Shown here in pieces: positions 1 to 7,864 of a DNA stretch of 31,302 bases. Each line of letters starts with the position of its first letter. The first letter of the stretch is position 1. The translations under genes were made by a program, and so were the position numbers. Under the pieces are notes generated by a model. That model made no database searches. It was not told the origin of the DNA and saw only the letters and a list, made by a program, of their open reading frames with translations. The stretch comes from CBDUXP01 sp965371225 [NCBI: uncultured bacterium] (lineage in GTDB: Bacteria > Abyssobacteria > SURF-5 > CBDUXP01): contig CBDUXP010000047.1 of the NCBI GenBank assembly GCA_965371225.1, forward strand, positions 1 to 31,302, written 5' to 3'.

Positions 1-2
1 GC

Positions 3-74
3 ATCCGCGTCGGCGCCTTCGGGGAGCGGTCGTTTCAGGAACGGCTCATCAACAGCATCCAGTCTCGCCTCTGA
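3..74 (+). CDS. C-terminal end of an unidentified protein (partial)
   Basis: The third forward frame is open from the window edge to a TGA at 72-74 and gives 23 residues beginning IRVGAFGERS and ending SIQSRL. The other two forward frames are also open here, so the frame choice rests on the protein-like composition and on ending just before the convergent mutS gene. The phrase VGAF with charged residues after it faintly recalls the end of a SPOR-type repeat, but this is too short to assign. The gene converges on mutS with about 36 bases between the two stops. Confidence 0.4.
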   Translation: MRVGAFGERSFQERLINSIQSRL

Positions 75-110
75 CCCGCGAAGCCGGTGCGGGTTCCCGG
101 CGGAGGAATG

Positions 111-2726
111 CTACGCGCCGGGCGGTTCGTCCTCCAGTGTCCGCTTCAGCGCGAATAACACGTCTAACGCCTCGCGGGGGCTGAGGGCGTCGGGATCGAT
201 CCGGCGGAGCGCCTCAAGCGTCTCCGAACGCGGCGCCGCCGCGGAGAACAATTGCATTTGCCCGTCGCTCTCCTCCGGCGACCGGGCGCCACTCTGCTGT
301 TCCAGGCGCTCCATCACCGCCCGTGCCCGGGCGATGACGGCTCGGGGCAGGCCCGCGAGTTGCGCCACGTGAATGCCATAACTGTGGTCGGCGCTCCCGT
401 CGACGATCTGGTACAGGAACACCACTTGCCCGCTCCACTCGCGCACGGCAACCGTGAGGTTGAAGACGCGCTCGAAGCGGTCGGCGAGGTCGGCGAGCTC
501 GTGGTAGTGCGTCGCGAATAGCGTGAGCGCACCGATGCGGTCGTGGAGGAACTCGACCACGGCCCACGCGATGCTGATCCCGTCGTAGGTGCTGGTCCCG
601 CGGCCAATCTCGTCCAGCACGATGAGGCTGCGGTCCGTCGCGTGCGTGAGGATGTTCGCCGCTTCGATCATCTCCGCCATGAACGTGCTCTCGCCGCGCA
701 CCAGGTTGTCGCTTGCGCCCACGCGCGTGAAGATCCGGTCGACCACCCCCACGCTCGCCCGCTCGGCAGGCACGAAGCTGCCGATCTGCGCCAGCAGCAC
801 GATCAGGGCGACCTGGCGCAGGTAAGTGGATTTTCCCGCCATGTTCGGCCCGGTAATCAGCGCGATCGCGCGCTCGCCCCCGAGCTGCGCATCGTTCGGT
901 ACGAACCCGCGGTCCGCCAGCATGGTTTCCACGACGGGGTGGCGGCCGCCCACGATGTGCAGGCCGGGCGCCTCGCGGAGCGCCGGGCGCGCGTACCCCT
1001 CGCGCACCGCCACGTCCGCCAGGCTGAGCAGCGCGTCGAGCGCGCCCACCGCGCCGGCCGTCCGGTGAATCGGGGCAATGTGCGCACACACCTCCTCGCG
1101 CAGGCGCTGGAACAAGTTGTGTTCCACCGATACCATCCGCTCCTGGGCGTCGAGGATGTCCTCCTCCTGCGCCTTCAGTTCCGGCGTGACGTACCGTTCG
1201 GCATTCACCAGGGTCTGCTTGCGCTGATACTCCTCGGGCACGAGATGCGCGTTCGGTTTCGTGACTTCGATGAAGTAGCCGAACACCCTATTGAAGCCGA
1301 CCTTCAGACTGGAGATACCGGTGCGGTCCGCCTCCGAACGTTGCAATTGCGCGATCCACGCCCGCCCGTTCCCTACCAGGCCGCGCAGACGATCCAACTC
1401 CTCGTCGAAGCCGCCGCGGATGTAGTTGCCGTCCGTCATGGTCGCCGGCGGGTCGTCAACGAGGCCCCCCGTCAGCGTTGCGTGCAATTCCGGCAGCGGA
1501 TCCAGAGTCCCGTGCAGTTCCACCAGCAGCGGCGCAGCGCAGCCATCCAGCAGGCGCTTCAGGTCCGGCACGGCGCCAAGGGAACGGCGGAGCGCCGCCA
1601 TGTCCCGGGCCGTGCCCGTGCCGCCGGCCAGCCGGGCGAGTAGTCGCTCCAGGTCGCCCACGTCCTTCAACGCAGTGCGGAGTGCGTCCCGCCGCTCGTG
1701 ATCCTGGACGAGCCCATCCACCGCCGCCAGCCGGGCCTCGATCGCCGCCACCTGCGTCAGCGGCCGCCGCACCCAGTCCCGAAGCGTGCGCGCGCCGAGT
1801 GCGGTGACTGTGCGGTTGAGCACGCCCCAAAGTGACCCGGCGGTCTGCTTGTCGCGCAACGTCTCGAACAGTTCCAGGTTCCGGACCGTGGCGGAATCGA
1901 GCAGCATGCCATCGTGGCTGAAGTAGGGGCGGATGCTCTTGAGGTGCGGCAGGGCCTGCCGCTGCGTCTCCTGCACGAACGCCAGCACGGCGCCGGCGGC
2001 GCGCACCGCCTGCGGATGATCGTCCAGGCCGAGGCCGGCGGTGGTCTGCAACTGGAAGTGGCCGGCGATCGCGGCCGTCGCGGTGTCGAGTGCAAATTGC
2101 CAATCCTGGCGCGCGCGCCAGATCATGCCGTCGGCCCGCCGCGTCCATGAAGGCGGATCAGCGTCCACATCCGCCGCGGCGAACAACACCTCCACCGCCC
2201 CCCTGGATTCCAATTCCTCCAGCGCGGCGCCGACTGGGTCGTCATCCGTCAGCTCCGTTACGAGGAAGTCGCCGGTCGAGATATCGATGAAGGCCACCCC
2301 GGCGCGCTCCGCCTCGACGACCACGGCGGCCAGGAAGTTGTGGGTGGGGGCGTTCAGCATCGCGGCTTCGACCACGGTGCCCGGGGTGATTACGCGCAAC
2401 ACGTCGCGCTTGACCAGGCCCTTGGCCGTCTTCGGGTCCTCCACCTGTTCGCAAATGGCCACGGAGAGACCGGCTTTCAGCAACCGGGCCAGGTACGTCT
2501 CCGCCGCATGATGGGGCACGCCACACATGGGGATGGGCGCCTGCCCCTTGCCCGGGCGGCGGGCGGTGAGCGCCACCTCCATAATCGGCGCGGCGCGCTC
2601 GGCGTCCTCGAAGAACATTTCGTAGAAGTCGCCCATCCGGTAGAACAGGACGGCGTCCGGATGTTCGGCTTTGATGGCGCGGTACTGCCGCACCATGGGG
2701 GTCGCTGCGTCCGTCGCGGAGGACAC
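111..2726 (-). CDS. mutS: DNA mismatch repair protein MutS
   Basis: MutS recognises mismatches and starts methyl-independent or methyl-directed repair with MutL. The 871-residue product is close to the E. coli length (853). The mismatch-reading motif GDFYEMF has its Phe-Tyr-Glu at residues 34-36. The clamp and lever regions follow, then the ABC ATPase: Walker A GPNMAGKS at about 626-633, the signature region around NLVRGESTFMAEM at about 674-686, Walker B LIVLDEIGRG at about 701-710, and the ATHYHEL switch. QMQLF near 823-827 resembles a beta-clamp binding peptide. I chose the GTG at 2724-2726 because it gives an N-terminus (ATPMVRQY) that aligns with the E. coli HTPMMQQY. An ATG at 2694-2696 is the alternative. 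The frame stays open upstream into miaB, but that part is not MutS. miaB ends 8 bases upstream, so the two are probably co-transcribed. Confidence 0.97.
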   Translation of the reverse strand: MSSATDAATPMVRQYRAIKAEHPDAVLFYRMGDFYEMFFEDAERAAPIMEVALTARRPGKGQAPIPMCGVPHHAAETYLARLLKAGLSVAICEQVEDPKTAKGLVKRDVLRVITPGTVVEAAMLNAPTHNFLAAVVVEAERAGVAFIDISTGDFLVTELTDDDPVGAALEELESRGAVEVLFAAADVDADPPSWTRRADGMIWRARQDWQFALDTATAAIAGHFQLQTTAGLGLDDHPQAVRAAGAVLAFVQETQRQALPHLKSIRPYFSHDGMLLDSATVRNLELFETLRDKQTAGSLWGVLNRTVTALGARTLRDWVRRPLTQVAAIEARLAAVDGLVQDHERRDALRTALKDVGDLERLLARLAGGTGTARDMAALRRSLGAVPDLKRLLDGCAAPLLVELHGTLDPLPELHATLTGGLVDDPPATMTDGNYIRGGFDEELDRLRGLVGNGRAWIAQLQRSEADRTGISSLKVGFNRVFGYFIEVTKPNAHLVPEEYQRKQTLVNAERYVTPELKAQEEDILDAQERMVSVEHNLFQRLREEVCAHIAPIHRTAGAVGALDALLSLADVAVREGYARPALREAPGLHIVGGRHPVVETMLADRGFVPNDAQLGGERAIALITGPNMAGKSTYLRQVALIVLLAQIGSFVPAERASVGVVDRIFTRVGASDNLVRGESTFMAEMIEAANILTHATDRSLIVLDEIGRGTSTYDGISIAWAVVEFLHDRIGALTLFATHYHELADLADRFERVFNLTVAVREWSGQVVFLYQIVDGSADHSYGIHVAQLAGLPRAVIARARAVMERLEQQSGARSPEESDGQMQLFSAAAPRSETLEALRRIDPDALSPREALDVLFALKRTLEDEPPGA

Positions 2727-2734
2727 GCGCGCCG

Positions 2735-4069
2735 TCAGAACGCGGCGGCCGCCGCCAGGGGTGCGCCGATCAGCGTGTACGCGGTGGTCGCCGCGACGCG
2801 GATGGGCACCAGTTTGCCCATGAGCGCGGAGTCGCCCGGCACGAGCGCCGTCTTCATACCGCGCGTCTTGCCCATCATGTGTCCGGGCTCCCGCGCGGGA
2901 TCCGTGACCAACACTTCCTGCGTGGTGCCCCGCAGACGCTGGACCTTCGCCCGGCTGAGCCCCTTTTGGTGCGCGAGCAGGTCTCCGTGCCGCCGGGCAA
3001 TTTCTTCCTCCGGCAGCCACTGCGCTTCGCGGCCCGCGGCCGCCGTGCCGGGGCGTGGGGAGAACTTGAAGATGAACGCCGCGTCGAACGCCACGGTATC
3101 CATGAGGGCGCGGGTCGCTTCGAAATTCGCTTCGGTTTCTCCGGGGAACCCGACGATGATGTCGGTGGTGAGCGCCAGGTTCGGGATCGCCCGCCGCAAG
3201 CGCTCCACTAGGTCGAGGTAGTACGCGCGCCGATAGTTGCGCCGCATTGCCTGCAAGACCCGGTCGCTCCCCGATTGCACGGGCAAGTGCACATGCTCGC
3301 AGACACTCGGCGCCTCCGCCATTGCCGCGATGATGGCGGGGGTCATATCCCGCGGATGCGAGGTGGTGAACCGCACCCGCTCCACGCCGGGAACCCGGTC
3401 CACGGCACGCAAGAGGTCGGCAAAGGAGAGGCCGGTGTCCAGGTCCTTGCCCCACGCGTTGACGTTCTGCCCGAGCAGCATGATCTCCCGCGCCCCGGCG
3501 TCCACCAGTTGCGCCACTTCGGCCAGCACATCGCCGAGGCGCTTGCTGCGCTGCGGGCCGCGCACAGCAGGGACGATACAGAACGCGCACGCCTTGTCGC
3601 AGCCGCGCATGACGCTCACCTGCGCCTGCGGGCCCACGACCGAGCGGGCGGCCTCCCGGTCGCGACGGAGATCGTACCCGTCGGCCGGCAAGCAGAGCAC
3701 GGGATCGGCCCCCCCGACTTGGTCCAGCAGGGCGACGACCTGATGCACGGCGCTCGTACCCCAGGCAAGATCGACAAAGGGCAGGGTGTCGAAAAGGGCC
3801 TCCCGCTGCCGCTCGACCATACATCCCCCGACACCGATGATGAGATCAGGGTGCGCCGCCTTGCGTTGCCTCAGCTGGGTGATGGCGCCACGGGCGCGCA
3901 GTTCACTCTGCTCACGAACGGAACACGTGTTGAATAGCACCACGTCCGCCGCGTCGATGGATTCCACGAGGGCATAGCCGGCCTCGCCGAGCTGGCGCGC
4001 GATCTGGTCCGAGTCGTGCACGTTCATCTGACAGCCGTACGTAACGATGTGAACGCGGCGGCAGGTCAT
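2735..4069 (-). CDS. miaB: tRNA-2-methylthio-N6-isopentenyladenosine37 synthase MiaB
   Basis: MiaB is a radical SAM methylthiotransferase that adds the 2-methylthio group to i6A37 of tRNAs reading UNN codons. The 444-residue protein has the N-terminal UPF0004 domain with the three auxiliary-cluster cysteines C13 (YGCQMNVHDS), C49 (NTCSVRE) and C83 (GGCMVER). The radical SAM CxxxCxxC motif is C157/C161/C164 in RGCDKACAFCIVP. A C-terminal TRAM-like region ends near IGAPLAAAAAF. The cysteine pattern and RGPQRSKR context favour MiaB over MtaB or RimO. The ATG is at 4067-4069, with no strong Shine-Dalgarno sequence. It lies 18 bases after the DUF3102-like gene and just before mutS, a common pairing. 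Confidence 0.95.
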   Translation of the reverse strand: MTCRRVHIVTYGCQMNVHDSDQIARQLGEAGYALVESIDAADVVLFNTCSVREQSELRARGAITQLRQRKAAHPDLIIGVGGCMVERQREALFDTLPFVDLAWGTSAVHQVVALLDQVGGADPVLCLPADGYDLRRDREAARSVVGPQAQVSVMRGCDKACAFCIVPAVRGPQRSKRLGDVLAEVAQLVDAGAREIMLLGQNVNAWGKDLDTGLSFADLLRAVDRVPGVERVRFTTSHPRDMTPAIIAAMAEAPSVCEHVHLPVQSGSDRVLQAMRRNYRRAYYLDLVERLRRAIPNLALTTDIIVGFPGETEANFEATRALMDTVAFDAAFIFKFSPRPGTAAAGREAQWLPEEEIARRHGDLLAHQKGLSRAKVQRLRGTTQEVLVTDPAREPGHMMGKTRGMKTALVPGDSALMGKLVPIRVAATTAYTLIGAPLAAAAAF

Positions 4070-4087
4070 AACGGGCGCGGGAGGAAG

Positions 4088-4711
4088 TCAGGGCAGTTGG
4101 CCGGCGATCCGGACGGCGAGTTCCGGGGTCGCCCCGGTCGACCGGTGAAAGCGTACGCGGGCGGCCTCGTCCCCGTTATTCAACTGGTCCACGATGCGGT
4201 TCAGTTCCTCGCGCAGGTGCAGGTACCGCTGCACGAGGTCGCGGCGCATGGGCCGGCGCGCCGGCCGGCCGGGCGAGAGGGCCTGGACCGCGCCGCGCAG
4301 TTCGCGCGTGGACATGGCCAAGAGCGTCTTGGCGGTCTGGTCGGGCGGCACGGGCAACTTGGACTCCGGGGTCAACGATTCCACGTTCTCTAACGAACGC
4401 AGGAGATAGAGCTTCTCGACCCCCAAGGGCTCCAGCACGTCGATATTGCGGAGTTCGGCGGCGCGCATGTATTTGGTGGCGGTGGACCGCGTCATGGTGG
4501 CCACGTCCGCCAGCCACGTCACGAAGGAGCCATGACCGAGCAGCTCTTTCACCGCCTTCAGCACGTGCCCGAGTTCGGCCACGTGGTCGGCCGCTACGGG
4601 TTTCAGCTTCAGGATCCGTTCGGTCAGCGCGTCGAGTTGGGCACTGTCGGCCCCGGCCTGACCGCGAGTGGGTTCGTTCAGGGCCGCCAGTTGGTCCAGA
4701 ATTTTCGACAT
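4088..4711 (-). CDS. DUF3102-like protein
   Basis: A 207-residue soluble, charged protein. Residues about 40-90 (VAELGHVLKAVKELLGHG, then SFVTWL and TATKYMRAAE) match the pattern of DUF3102 proteins: an alpha-helical stretch with a HG-F-WL motif followed by a helix that resembles a helix-turn-helix recognition segment. The family is found in phages, plasmids and chromosomes, and its function is poorly defined; DNA binding is plausible from the S-T-A-T-K-Y-M-R helix but not shown. The C-terminal third is helical and Arg-rich (residues about 140-185). The gene starts at ATG 4709-4711, lies 60 bases after the membrane protein gene and 18 bases before miaB, so it looks like part of the same transcript. 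Assignment to DUF3102 is by motif memory and is moderate. Confidence 0.6.
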   Translation of the reverse strand: MSKILDQLAALNEPTRGQAGADSAQLDALTERILKLKPVAADHVAELGHVLKAVKELLGHGSFVTWLADVATMTRSTATKYMRAAELRNIDVLEPLGVEKLYLLRSLENVESLTPESKLPVPPDQTAKTLLAMSTRELRGAVQALSPGRPARRPMRRDLVQRYLHLREELNRIVDQLNNGDEAARVRFHRSTGATPELAVRIAGQLP

Positions 4712-4771
4712 GGGAAAGGCGCTAGCCTACCACAGGGGCGCCGCGCGGCACGGGGCACCGGCGGCGGCGCT

Positions 4772-5413
4772 CTAGTTCCGGGGTAACCATGCTTTCATCG
4801 CCGCTTGGACCTCGCGCGGCACGGAGGGACGGCCCAACCCGTCGCGCGCGGCCAAGCCCCGGTGTAGCAAGCCGTCTATGGTGCGCTGATCGGCGCCGAA
4901 GACGTGTAACGGATGTGATGTGAAGAAGCCGGGATCGGAGGCGAGCTTCTCCAAGACGGCGAATTCCACGTCATTCAAGTCAGCCAGGGATGCCCCGGGA
5001 TCCTCTGAGACCGGCGACGCCGGTGGCACCGGCGCGCGGACGCGGTCTGCGGGGGGCCCAGACGATGCCCGATCCCCCGGCGCGCGCGTCTGCACTTCGG
5101 TCGGTTCCAGGACCTGGCCCGCAAGAGAGTGCCCATCGCTGCGGGGGGCAGGCCGCAACTGCAGCGCGCGCGCAAGGAACGTCTGATGATCCTCCGCGAT
5201 GCGCTGGTGCAGCCGCACGGTCTCGACGTAGGTCCGATGCGATTGCCACAGGGCAAAGCTGGACACCACGAGGAGGCAGACACTCAGCAGCACCGCGACG
5301 ACCAACAGCGTCTGCATGGGGAGCGCCGCGGACGCTTCGGCCTGCGCCCATGCCGGGGCCACCACGGTCGAGGTGAGCAGACCCCCCAGGCCAATCCGCA
5401 CGAATGTCGTCAC
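4772..5413 (-). CDS. Predicted membrane protein, unknown function
   Basis: I do not recognise the family. The 213-residue reading begins at GTG 5411-5413 behind a purine-rich GGCGAGGGGG ribosome site. The frame is open further upstream to 5596, but that stretch runs through the promoter and is basic and low in structure, so I exclude it. Residues about 1-23 look like a signal sequence ending APAWA. A strong membrane segment follows (LLVVAVLLSVCLLVVSSFALW). Next comes a short helical region (VRLHQRIAEDHQTFL) that may be a coiled coil, then a Pro/Arg-rich linker. The C-terminal domain of about 70 residues (LNDVEFAVLEKLASDPGFF onward) looks like a small winged-helix or capping fold. It is the first gene behind the promoter at 5447-5475. 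Confidence 0.7.
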   Translation of the reverse strand: MTTFVRIGLGGLLTSTVVAPAWAQAEASAALPMQTLLVVAVLLSVCLLVVSSFALWQSHRTYVETVRLHQRIAEDHQTFLARALQLRPAPRSDGHSLAGQVLEPTEVQTRAPGDRASSGPPADRVRAPVPPASPVSEDPGASLADLNDVEFAVLEKLASDPGFFTSHPLHVFGADQRTIDGLLHRGLAARDGLGRPSVPREVQAAMKAWLPRN

Positions 5414-5446
5414 GAAACCCCCTCGCCTCGGTCGATGATCTGGCGA

Positions 5447-5475
5447 AGTATAACTGCCATAACTCCTTGAGTCAA
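5447..5475 (-). promoter_or_regulatory. Sigma70-type promoter for the 5413-to-111 gene group
   Basis: Read on the minus strand, TTGACT (5475-5470) is followed after exactly 17 bases by TATACT (5452-5447). Transcription would start near 5440, leaving a leader of about 27 bases to the GTG at 5413. Both hexamers are close to the sigma70 consensus, which stands out in such GC-rich DNA. An inverted repeat is centred on the -35 box (see 5460-5483). Confidence 0.7.
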
Positions 5476-5483
5476 CGGAGTTA
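5460..5483. repeat. Inverted repeat overlapping the -35 box, candidate operator
   Basis: TAACTCC at 5460-5466 is repeated inverted as GGAGTTA at 5477-5483. Between them lies TTGAGTCAA, itself a palindrome with one central base. The dyad covers the -35 hexamer of the minus-strand promoter, as expected for a repressor or activator site. The regulator is unknown and none of the flanking genes is an obvious candidate except possibly the helix-turn-helix-like DUF3102 protein. Confidence 0.5.
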
Positions 5484-5561
5484 CGGGGATGTCGCGGCGC
5501 CAACCGGTCGAGCGTGGTAGACTCCCGGCGCCGGTGACGATGCGGCGGAAGGGGGGCGGAA

Positions 5562-5804
5562 ATGGCGCTGGACAGAGGCTCGAAGGGAGCGATCATCTGG
5601 CGGTGGATGGGTATCCTCGCCGGGGTGGGCTTGGTCGGGGCCGCCGGCTATGGGGCGTGGGAATTTCTACAGCAACAAGGCGGCACAAGCGCCAATCCTC
5701 TTGCCATGGTCAAAGCCGCGGCGCGCGTGGGGGTGATGGGCGCGGCGGGCGGCGCCGGGGTCGGCTTGGTGTGGGGCGCGCTCGTAGCGCTAATTCGCGG
5801 TTAG
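5562..5804 (+). CDS. Small glycine-rich membrane protein
   Basis: An 80-residue hypothetical protein with two predicted membrane segments: residues about 12-33 (IIWRWMGILAGVGLVGAAGYG) and about 55-77 (VGVMGAAGGAGVGLVWGALVAL). Gly/Ala-xxx-Gly spacing in both suggests tight helix packing. An ATG at 5562 follows GGGGGGCGGAA, a plausible ribosome site. It runs divergently from the 5413 gene, about 150 bases away. No family is recognised. The ribosome site and clear hydrophobic pattern make it likely real. Confidence 0.6.
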   Translation: MALDRGSKGAIIWRWMGILAGVGLVGAAGYGAWEFLQQQGGTSANPLAMVKAAARVGVMGAAGGAGVGLVWGALVALIRG

Positions 5805-5825
5805 GGCCGGCGCACCCGGGGCAGG

Positions 5826-6029
5826 CTAAGTCCCCTGGACCTCTGCCTCCACGTCCCGCAGGCGACACTCTTCCGTCTTCTGCTCGCAGCCGTTGTTCTC
5901 CTTGAAATTGCAGTACACGCTGTTATCGGGCCGCTGATAGATCAGCACGGTCTGGCCGACGTATCCGCAGATGCGGGCCGAGCGCATGACGCGATCCACG
6001 GGGACCTCGGGATATTCTTGTGGAGTCAG
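5826..6029 (-). CDS. Four-cysteine mini-protein with a probable CTG start
   Basis: The minus strand encodes 67 residues ending at TAG 5826-5828. The product has an ordered, soluble look: VPVDRVMRSARICGYVG, then TVLIYQRPDNSVYCNF, then NNGCEQKTEECRLRDVE. Its four cysteines sit in the contexts RICG, VYCN, NGCE and EECR and could bind a metal or form disulfides. There is no ATG, GTG or TTG at a sensible position near the 5' end. GGAGG followed by six bases and CTG (6029-6027) fits a non-standard CTG start. A GTG at 5999-5997 would give a 57-residue form. The same frame meets TGA about 75 bases further upstream. It lies 101 bases downstream of the GST gene on the same strand. The family is unknown to me. 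Confidence 0.6.
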   Translation of the reverse strand: MTPQEYPEVPVDRVMRSARICGYVGQTVLIYQRPDNSVYCNFKENNGCEQKTEECRLRDVEAEVQGT

Positions 6030-6130
6030 ACTGCGCCTCCGTTTCGATCGAGTAGCCTGCCCTGGCGGCCCCAGCTTACCATCGACCGGCGGGCGGCGTC
6101 ACGCCCGTGGCGTACTCGTGCGACGCGGGG

Positions 6131-6742
6131 TTACGTGCGCGCGTGCACGGCGAGCAGCGCCGTGTCCAGCCGCGTGGCCTGGTAACTGGGGCGCGCGAGC
6201 AGCCGGTCTACCCACCCGCGCAGGAGTTCGCATCCCGCCGGCATCTGAAAGGCGAAGGCCTCCTCCAGCCACGCCAAGCGGGCGAGCCAGGGCATGAAAG
6301 CGATGTCCGCCAACGAGAAGGTCCCGCACAAGTATTCGCGTCCGTCCAGCTCCCCCGTGAGGGTCTCCAGATGGGCGCCTAGGTCCGTATGCCCGCGCTC
6401 GGGATCCCGGTTTCGGTAGATGCGACCGGCCGCCACGGCCACGCGCGTGTTGCAGAAGTCGGCCCAAATGCGCGCCCGCGCGCGACCGGCCGGGGTCTCC
6501 GGCATGAGCGGCGGTTCCGGATACGTTTCGTCCAGGTATTCGTTGATGACCGCCGATTCGTAGACGACCGTCTCCCCATCCACGATGACGGGAACCTTGC
6601 CGTAGGGATTCACCTCGTAGAGTTCTTCCGGGCGGTTCTGCAGATCGACCTCGCGCACGGTATAGGGCACGCCCTTTTCCTCGAGCAGGATACGCGTCCG
6701 ATGGGCGAACGGGCAGCGCGCCGCTGAATAGATGTAGATCAT
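6131..6742 (-). CDS. Glutathione S-transferase family protein
   Basis: A 203-residue cytosolic GST. The N-terminal thioredoxin-like domain starts MIYIYSAARCPFAHRTR, with a single CPFA cysteine where omega/beta-type and SspA-like GSTs have their catalytic or structural residue. It continues with VNPYGKVPVIVDG (the cis-Pro loop) and YESAVINEYLDE (the glutathione gamma-Glu site). The helical C-terminal domain includes FSLADIAFMPWLARL. The frame is open upstream to 6961, but the ATG at 6740-6742 begins exactly at the first beta strand and has GAGG seven bases upstream, so I take it as the start. It is divergent from the SRPBCC gene. The substrate is not predictable. Confidence 0.9.
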   Translation of the reverse strand: MIYIYSAARCPFAHRTRILLEEKGVPYTVREVDLQNRPEELYEVNPYGKVPVIVDGETVVYESAVINEYLDETYPEPPLMPETPAGRARARIWADFCNTRVAVAAGRIYRNRDPERGHTDLGAHLETLTGELDGREYLCGTFSLADIAFMPWLARLAWLEEAFAFQMPAGCELLRGWVDRLLARPSYQATRLDTALLAVHART

Positions 6743-6935
6743 GTGGTACCTCGCGCGGGCAGCCGGGCCGGCCGCCGCGACCGGGAGTGGGTCTCTGGAA
6801 TCGCCGCGCGTCGCGGCAGCGCTCCGGACCCCATGGTATCCGATGCGCGGTTCGGGAGTGCGGCCGACGATGACGCACCGCGGCGTGCGGCTCTGCCCGG
6901 CGGTCCGTTCCTTGACCGCTCTGGAGACGCGTGGG

Positions 6936-7511
6936 ATGATGACTGGGCGTGGCGCTGACATTCGCGCGCTGAGGGAGAGTGTGCGGCAAGTTACGGAAGC
7001 CGCCGACGTGCCAGTCGCGCCGGAGGCCGTCTTTCAAATCTTCTGTACCCCGGACGCGTTCGTCGCGTGCCGGCCGGGGATTAGCCGGTTCGTGCAGCTG
7101 ACGGGTGCGGAGTGGAAAGAGGGCGCCAAATTCGAAGTGCGCGGCGAGTTCGGGGGCGAGCGGTTCCGCGCGGAGGGGAAGGTTCGGCTGCTCAGCCCGC
7201 CCTGCAATTTCGCGTTCGTGATTCCCGCGGGGCTGGGGCCGCTGAAGGATTACCAGGAGACGTACCGCATGACCTTCGCGGGGGAGAGTTTCACCATCAT
7301 CGTCAATGGACAGTACGTGCTGCCCAAGGGGCTGACGGTCGGGATGATGGACCGCTTCCTGTTCCATCGCCGCCTGCAGGGTGAGTTGCGTACCGTCCTG
7401 GCGAATGTGTCCGCGATGGCGGTGAAGCACGCACGGGCGGTGGCGCACAAGCGCCGCGGGGCCAGCGCACCGGAGCCGACCCCGGGCACGCCCCCCACGC
7501 ACGATCGGTAA
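6936..7511 (+). CDS. SRPBCC (START/Bet v 1-like) family protein
   Basis: About 191 residues. The core resembles the SRPBCC helix-grip fold: VTEAADVPVAPEAVFQIF begins the first strand and helix, followed by the usual alternating strands (FEVRGEFGGERFRAEG, NFAFVIPAGLG, YRMTFAGESFTIIVNGQY) and a long C-terminal helix (FLFHRRLQGELRTVLANVS). Such proteins bind hydrophobic ligands in a deep pocket. The tail after about residue 170 is Pro-rich and probably disordered. The start is uncertain: tandem ATGs at 6936 and 6939 have GGAG nine bases upstream of the first. A GTG at 6981 lies directly before the conserved core. The frame is open back to 6741, but that region is the divergent promoter space. 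Confidence 0.75.
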   Translation: MMTGRGADIRALRESVRQVTEAADVPVAPEAVFQIFCTPDAFVACRPGISRFVQLTGAEWKEGAKFEVRGEFGGERFRAEGKVRLLSPPCNFAFVIPAGLGPLKDYQETYRMTFAGESFTIIVNGQYVLPKGLTVGMMDRFLFHRRLQGELRTVLANVSAMAVKHARAVAHKRRGASAPEPTPGTPPTHDR

Positions 7512-7523
7512 AACGCGCGGCGC

Positions 7524-7817
7524 TCAGTGGGAGGGGTCGTTTGGAATCGGCCCGTCCCGCTCTTCGTACTTCTTCACGTTCTCCTCGAGCGCGCGCAGCA
7601 GACTCTTCACGTTCACGGGGCTCATGACGATGCGGCGCTTCAGCGCCACCGTGTTCCGTTCGGGCAAGTGCTGGCCGAAGTCGAGGAAGAAGTCCCCGGG
7701 CATGTGGGAGATGCGCGCGAAATTCGCATAATCCCCCATGAGGGCGGGCGGAATGTCGGCCTCGCTCCCGGGCTGCTGTGGCGGCGGCTCGGGAGGGCGC
7801 GGCGGCGGATCGGCCAT
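7524..7817 (-). CDS. DUF3467 domain protein
   Basis: A 97-residue protein that matches the DUF3467 pattern: YANFARISHMPGDFFLDFGQ, then ALKRRIVMSPVNVKSLLRAL, then ENVKKYEERDGPIP. Members are small beta-rich cytosolic proteins of unknown function found in many bacteria and archaea. The first about 22 residues are Pro-rich and likely disordered. The start ATG is at 7815-7817 without an obvious Shine-Dalgarno sequence. It converges with the SRPBCC gene, 12 bases away, and lies 47 bases downstream of the sigma-factor group on the same strand. Confidence 0.85.
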   Translation of the reverse strand: MADPPPRPPEPPPQQPGSEADIPPALMGDYANFARISHMPGDFFLDFGQHLPERNTVALKRRIVMSPVNVKSLLRALEENVKKYEERDGPIPNDPSH

Positions 7818-7864
7818 GCGCGCAGTCTATCGCAGGGGGCGATCCGCCCGCAGCGCCGCGGCGA

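Noticed and set aside
543-1643. A 366-codon + strand open frame inside mutS.
   Set aside because: It is antisense to a clear, full-length mutS and its product has no recognisable features.
2727-3824. An open extension upstream of mutS that would add about 366 residues to MutS.
   Set aside because: It lies inside miaB in another frame, has shadow composition (Arg/Gly-rich), and is not part of any MutS protein. The homology begins at about 2726.
6912-6940. TTGACC followed after 17 bases by GATGAT, a possible promoter for the SRPBCC gene.
   Set aside because: The -10 is poor and overlaps the proposed ATG start codons, so it could not serve that start.
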